From Planctomycetota bacterium (GTDB lineage Bacteria > Planctomycetota > Planctomycetia > Gemmatales > Gemmataceae): a DNA stretch of 38,441 bases. The stretch covers positions 1 to 38,441 of the forward strand of contig VGZI01000034.1 of the NCBI GenBank assembly GCA_016872605.1, written 5' to 3'. The translations under genes and the position numbers were made by a program. The notes under the pieces are model-generated. The model searched no databases and was not told where the DNA came from. It was given only the letters and a program-made list of their open reading frames with translations. Positions 37,821-38,441 of this stretch are shown here, one piece after another; positions within the stretch are counted from its first letter, which is position 1, and the number at the start of each line of letters is the position of its first letter.

Positions 37821-37977
37821 GATCAGCCTACTGGTGGGTGAGACATTTTGTTCCGATGTCAGAATGTCTACTCCTAGGAGGCTGCTGGTTACGCCCTTTT
37901 GATTTGGGGCAAGCAATGGCATCCGAAAGCCGCTCCGACTCGCAGGGGACCCTGCAAAGAAAAACGAGGATTCGAAC

Positions 37978-38244
37978 ATGAAGCGGCGATCCGTAGTGCT
38001 AGGGCTGTTCCTCCTGTGCGTATCTCCGTGCTGGAGCCAATCGTTCACGGCCGCACAGGAATCGGCGCTCGATCACATCAAGCAGTGCGGCGGCGAATTC
38101 CGCCTGATCAAAGGCAGCAAGTCCGAGCTTGCGGTGCGCTTGGAGGGTACGCGCGCAACCGATGCGGACCTGGTTTACCTCAAAGCGCTGAAGGGACTCG
38201 TTCATCTGAGCCTAGTACTCTGTCACATCTCGAATGAGGGGTAG
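37978..38244 (+). pseudogene. Secreted leucine-rich-repeat protein cut off by an IS
   Basis: The open frame has 88 codons. A signal peptide (SVVLGLFLLCVSPCWSQSF) is followed by about 55 residues, the last of which, DADLVYLKALKGLVHLSL, form the first unit of planctomycete RI-type leucine-rich repeats (T-D-A-x-L-x-x-L-x-x-L-x-x-L-x-x-L-x-L). After LSL (near 38214) the frame enters the IS630-family element and stops by chance at 38244. GAGGATTCGAAC precedes the ATG, so the start was functional. The remainder of the gene may continue beyond the IS, outside the window. Confidence 0.72.
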
Positions 38245-38441
38245 AGCCGCTTGAGCTTGATGCGGGCATTGGCGGTGGTGAATCGCCAATTGATGCGCGT
38301 GCAAGCTTCGTTGAGGCTCTGCTCCCAGACGGCCATTTCTTGCTCCATGATTTTCTTCGCGTCGATCCGTCGATCCAGGCATTGGCGTGACAAGGCGCTC
38401 AGCTCCGTTTCGGCCATGTTCAGCCAACTGCCATGCTTGGG
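38215..38441 (-). mobile_element. IS630-family insertion sequence, one end (runs out of the window)
   Basis: The element end is judged to be near 38213-38217, where the leucine-rich-repeat frame is lost; CTAGTACTCTGTCAC contains TA dinucleotides, the target type of IS630/Tc1 elements. The exact end needs the other side. The transposase reads outward to the left. Confidence 0.75.
38223..38441 (-). CDS. IS630-family transposase, C-terminal part
   Basis: 72 codons inside the window; the N-terminus lies beyond the right edge. PKHGSWLNMAETELSALSRQ is the hallmark of the last catalytic block of IS630-type DDE transposases and carries the final acidic residue. The family tail follows: CLDRRI, then INWRFTTANARIKLKRLYPS. 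No frameshift is seen in the visible part, so the element could still be active. Confidence 0.93.
   Translation of the reverse strand, partial: PKHGSWLNMAETELSALSRQCLDRRIDAKKIMEQEMAVWEQSLNEACTRINWRFTTANARIKLKRLYPSFEM

Overview
The window looks like a chromosomal segment of a planctomycete (Planctomycetota, Gemmata/Pirellula-like). The evidence is the mix of families rather than any single gene: a DUF1549/DUF1553 plus Tat-exported DUF1501 pair, five secreted PQQ-like beta-propeller proteins, a TIGR03000-like domain, a planctomycete-type ECF sigma factor, a planctomycete-type leucine-rich-repeat protein and a ceramidase-like secreted protein. Base composition is GC-rich. Both tRNA genes lack an encoded CCA tail.

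Layout. (1) 0.3-2.9 kb, minus strand: tRNA-Val, then an isc-like operon read as Rrf2 regulator > cysteine desulfurase (4-bp ATGA overlap) > A-type Fe-S carrier. The carrier is odd because about 105 residues carrying a duplicated helix-turn-helix-like module split its fold. (2) 3.2-5.2 kb: a secreted SecD-head-like protein converging on a sigma-54 activator with a degenerate receiver and a clear sigma-70 promoter. (3) 5.4-16.9 kb, minus strand: an eight-gene run holding an exported methyltransferase, two adenylate-forming enzymes, a nucleotidyltransferase and four beta-propeller proteins. Propeller lipoprotein > nucleotidyltransferase > adenylating enzyme are joined by successive ATGA overlaps. 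(4) 17.1-18.4 kb: a cysteine-rich secreted peptide with its terminator, and a membrane protein. (5) 19.0-23.0 kb, plus strand: the DUF1549/DUF1553 and DUF1501 pair, each with a promoter-like sequence, ending at a strong bidirectional terminator. (6) 23.2-27.1 kb, minus strand: three envelope proteins, including a parvulin-type foldase. (7) 27.2-33.2 kb, plus strand: small proteins, an ankyrin protein, an EF-hand-bearing propeller, an alpha/beta hydrolase, tRNA-Lys and a ceramidase-like protein. (8) 33.4-37.4 kb: polX (minus), then a lipoprotein with a near-consensus promoter and N-carbamoylputrescine amidase. (9) 37.4 kb to the end: a scrap zone with a truncated ECF sigma gene, a transposase fragment, and a leucine-rich-repeat gene cut off by an IS630-family element that runs out of the window.

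The most unusual theme is the number of fold-back repeats. Most intergenic gaps carry a perfect or near-perfect inverted repeat, from at least eight sequence families. One is a spacer-less perfect palindrome of 70 bp. Several overlap or supply stop codons (cysteine desulfurase, PaaK-like ligase, the 26.4 kb membrane protein). Two have apparently been read through in frame, adding peptides to PolX and to the PaaK-like ligase. I see no CRISPR array, prophage or classical defence system.

Product names rest on motif recognition and family knowledge only; no database search was run. Start codons were chosen by Shine-Dalgarno spacing, overlap with the previous gene and signal-peptide position.
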